Position numbers and translations under genes: made by a program. A DNA stretch of 5,231 nt from DASRVA01 sp050732935 (GTDB lineage Bacteria > Gemmatimonadota > Gemmatimonadetes > JACCXV01 > JAHWKZ01), in assembly GCA_050732935.1 (NCBI GenBank), contig JBOHRW010000037.1:1-5231 (forward strand). The letters are read 5' to 3'. Each line of letters opens with the position of its first letter. Position 1 is the first letter of the stretch. The notes under the pieces were generated by a model. That model worked only from the letters and a program-made list of their open reading frames with translations. It did no database searches and had not been told where the DNA came from. Shown here piece after piece: positions 4,077 to 5,231 of this stretch.

Positions 4077-5231
4077 GCTTCCTCGCCGCGCTCCCACTCC
4101 TCCCGCTGGCCGGTTCGGCGTCGCTCCTCGCGCTGCGCCGGCGGGAGCGGCTCCTCGGACCCCTTGCGGTGGGGGCGATGGCGGTCACCTTCATTGTCGC
4201 GCTCGTCGCGGCGGCCGCTCAGCCGACGGCAGCTTGGCCGTGGGGAGCCGGGATCGAACTCCGGCTAGCGGCGACGGGCCCTGCACGCGTCGTCGCGCCG
4301 CTCGTCGCCTTCATCGCCGCGCCGATCCTTCTCTACGCGGCGGCCCACCAAAGCGAGGGCGTTCCGCGGCTCCTCGCGTGGATGTGCGCGTTCGTCGGCG
4401 CGATGGAGGTCCTCGTCCTCGCGGCCGACCTCCTCACCCTCCTCGTCGGCTTCGAGCTCGTCGCGGTCTGCTCGTGGGTGCTAATCGCCCATGACTGGCG
4501 CGACCCTTCCGACGGTCGGGACGCCGCCCGCGCGTTCCTGACCGTACGCTTCGGCGACCTGGCTCTCTACCTCGCGGCCGGCCTCGTCTTCGCCGCCACC
4601 GGCTCGTTCGCCTTCGAGGCGCTGACCGCCCTTCCACGGCCCCTCCTCGACGTCGTCGCGCTGGGGGTACTCGTCGCCGCGGCGGCGAAATCGGCTCAGC
4701 TGCCCTTCTCGCCCTGGCTGTTCGCCGCCATGGCCGGTCCGACGCCCGTCTCGGCGCTCCTCCACTCGGCGACGATGGTCTCGGCCGGCGCGTACGCGCT
4801 CATGCGGCTCGCACCCGCCTTCGAGCCGACGGGGTGGTTCTCGCCGGCGGTCGCTCTGCTCGGCCTCGCGACCGCACTCGCGGCCGGCGGCGTCGCCGCG
4901 CTCCACCCGCACGTCAAGAAGACCCTCGCCGCTTCGACATCGGCCCAGTATGGCCTCGTGTTTCTCGCCGTAGGGGCCGGATCGACGGCGGCCGCCGGAG
5001 CACATCTCGTCGCCCATGCCGCCTTCAAGGCGCTCCTCTTCCTCGGGGCGGGAGTGGCCATCCACGCGGCCGGCACGAAGCGGCTCGACCGCATGGGGCT
5101 CGGAACGGCGCTGCCGCGCGCCGCGTGGCTCTTCGCTGCCGGCGCGCTCGCGCTCGCCGCCGTCCCGCCGCTCGGCGGCGCGTGGACGAAGGAGGAGATC
5201 GTCCGCGCGGCGGGCGAGACGAGCCCCTGGC
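4073..5231 (+). CDS. nuoL: NuoL-like antiporter subunit, 3' end beyond the window
   Basis: The first 386 residues of a NuoL/ND5 (MrpA-like) ion-translocating subunit are visible; full proteins are about 600. Conserved points are GFELVAVCSWVLI with Glu128 (helix 5), FGD with Asp162, AKSAQLPFSPWL with Lys206 (helix 7), AMAGPTPVSALLHSATMVSA with His231 (219-238), HVKKTLAASTSAQYGLVFLA (280-299), HLVAHAAFKALLFL with His315 and Lys319 (helix 10), and PPLGGAWTKEE with Lys373 (helix 12). These are the Glu/Lys pair and the Lys/His relay of the half-channels. The start overlaps nuoK as ATGA. The N-terminal 100 residues diverge from ordinary NuoL, without the usual LDGLS motif. The C-terminal lateral helix that marks NuoL against NuoM, NuoN or DabB cannot be seen. 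Antiporter-family identity is firm; NuoL specifically rests on position after nuoK and the KSAQLP motif. Confidence 0.88.
   Translation, partial: MSFLAALPLLPLAGSASLLALRRRERLLGPLAVGAMAVTFIVALVAAAAQPTAAWPWGAGIELRLAATGPARVVAPLVAFIAAPILLYAAAHQSEGVPRLLAWMCAFVGAMEVLVLAADLLTLLVGFELVAVCSWVLIAHDWRDPSDGRDAARAFLTVRFGDLALYLAAGLVFAATGSFAFEALTALPRPLLDVVALGVLVAAAAKSAQLPFSPWLFAAMAGPTPVSALLHSATMVSAGAYALMRLAPAFEPTGWFSPAVALLGLATALAAGGVAALHPHVKKTLAASTSAQYGLVFLAVGAGSTAAAGAHLVAHAAFKALLFLGAGVAIHAAGTKRLDRMGLGTALPRAAWLFAAGALALAAVPPLGGAWTKEEIVRAAGETSPW

Noticed and set aside
4234..4494. Plus-strand 86-codon open frame inside nuoL
   Set aside because: It is out of frame with strongly conserved NuoL sequence, Arg/Pro-rich and without homology.

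Overview
The window carries most of an operon for a respiratory complex I-like (Nuo-type) membrane machine, in very GC-rich DNA (about 70% by eye) from a bacterium. Start codons are mixed (ATG, GTG, TTG) and genes overlap at GTGA, TTGA or ATGA junctions. The sequence alone does not fix the phylum; a high-GC soil or sediment lineage fits.

Layout. Positions 1-234 (minus strand) hold a CusA-type heavy-metal RND efflux pump fragment whose homology stops abruptly at its upstream end, so it looks like a 5'-truncated remnant. A roughly 160-base gap follows, with a perfect 6-bp inverted repeat. All later genes are on the plus strand: a 47-residue YHS metal-binding protein (394-537), a NuoA-like subunit (542-895), a 432-residue protein fusing degenerate NuoB-like and NuoD-like domains (918-2216), NuoH (2213-3172), NuoJ (3169-3774), NuoK (3771-4076) and the first 386 residues of NuoL (4073 to the window edge). 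The gap between YHS and nuoA is 4 bases, the gap between nuoA and the fusion gene is 22 bases, and the other junctions overlap, so this is almost certainly one transcription unit.

Main point. The gene order follows a nuo operon, but the parts that do redox chemistry are absent or eroded within this window. There is no nuoC, nuoE, nuoF, nuoG or nuoI: nuoH runs straight into nuoJ, where nuoI normally sits. The NuoB/NuoD fusion contains no cysteine at all, so it cannot bind cluster N2 in the usual way, and the quinone-site histidines of NuoD are replaced. NuoH has lost its quinone-chamber signature, and the NuoA loop has lost its conserved acidic motif. By contrast, the charged residues of the proton-transfer route in NuoK and NuoL are intact. 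This suggests an ion-translocating complex I membrane arm attached to a redox-dead connecting module that has been repurposed to couple to something else. What it couples to is not visible here; the genes after nuoL are the place to look.
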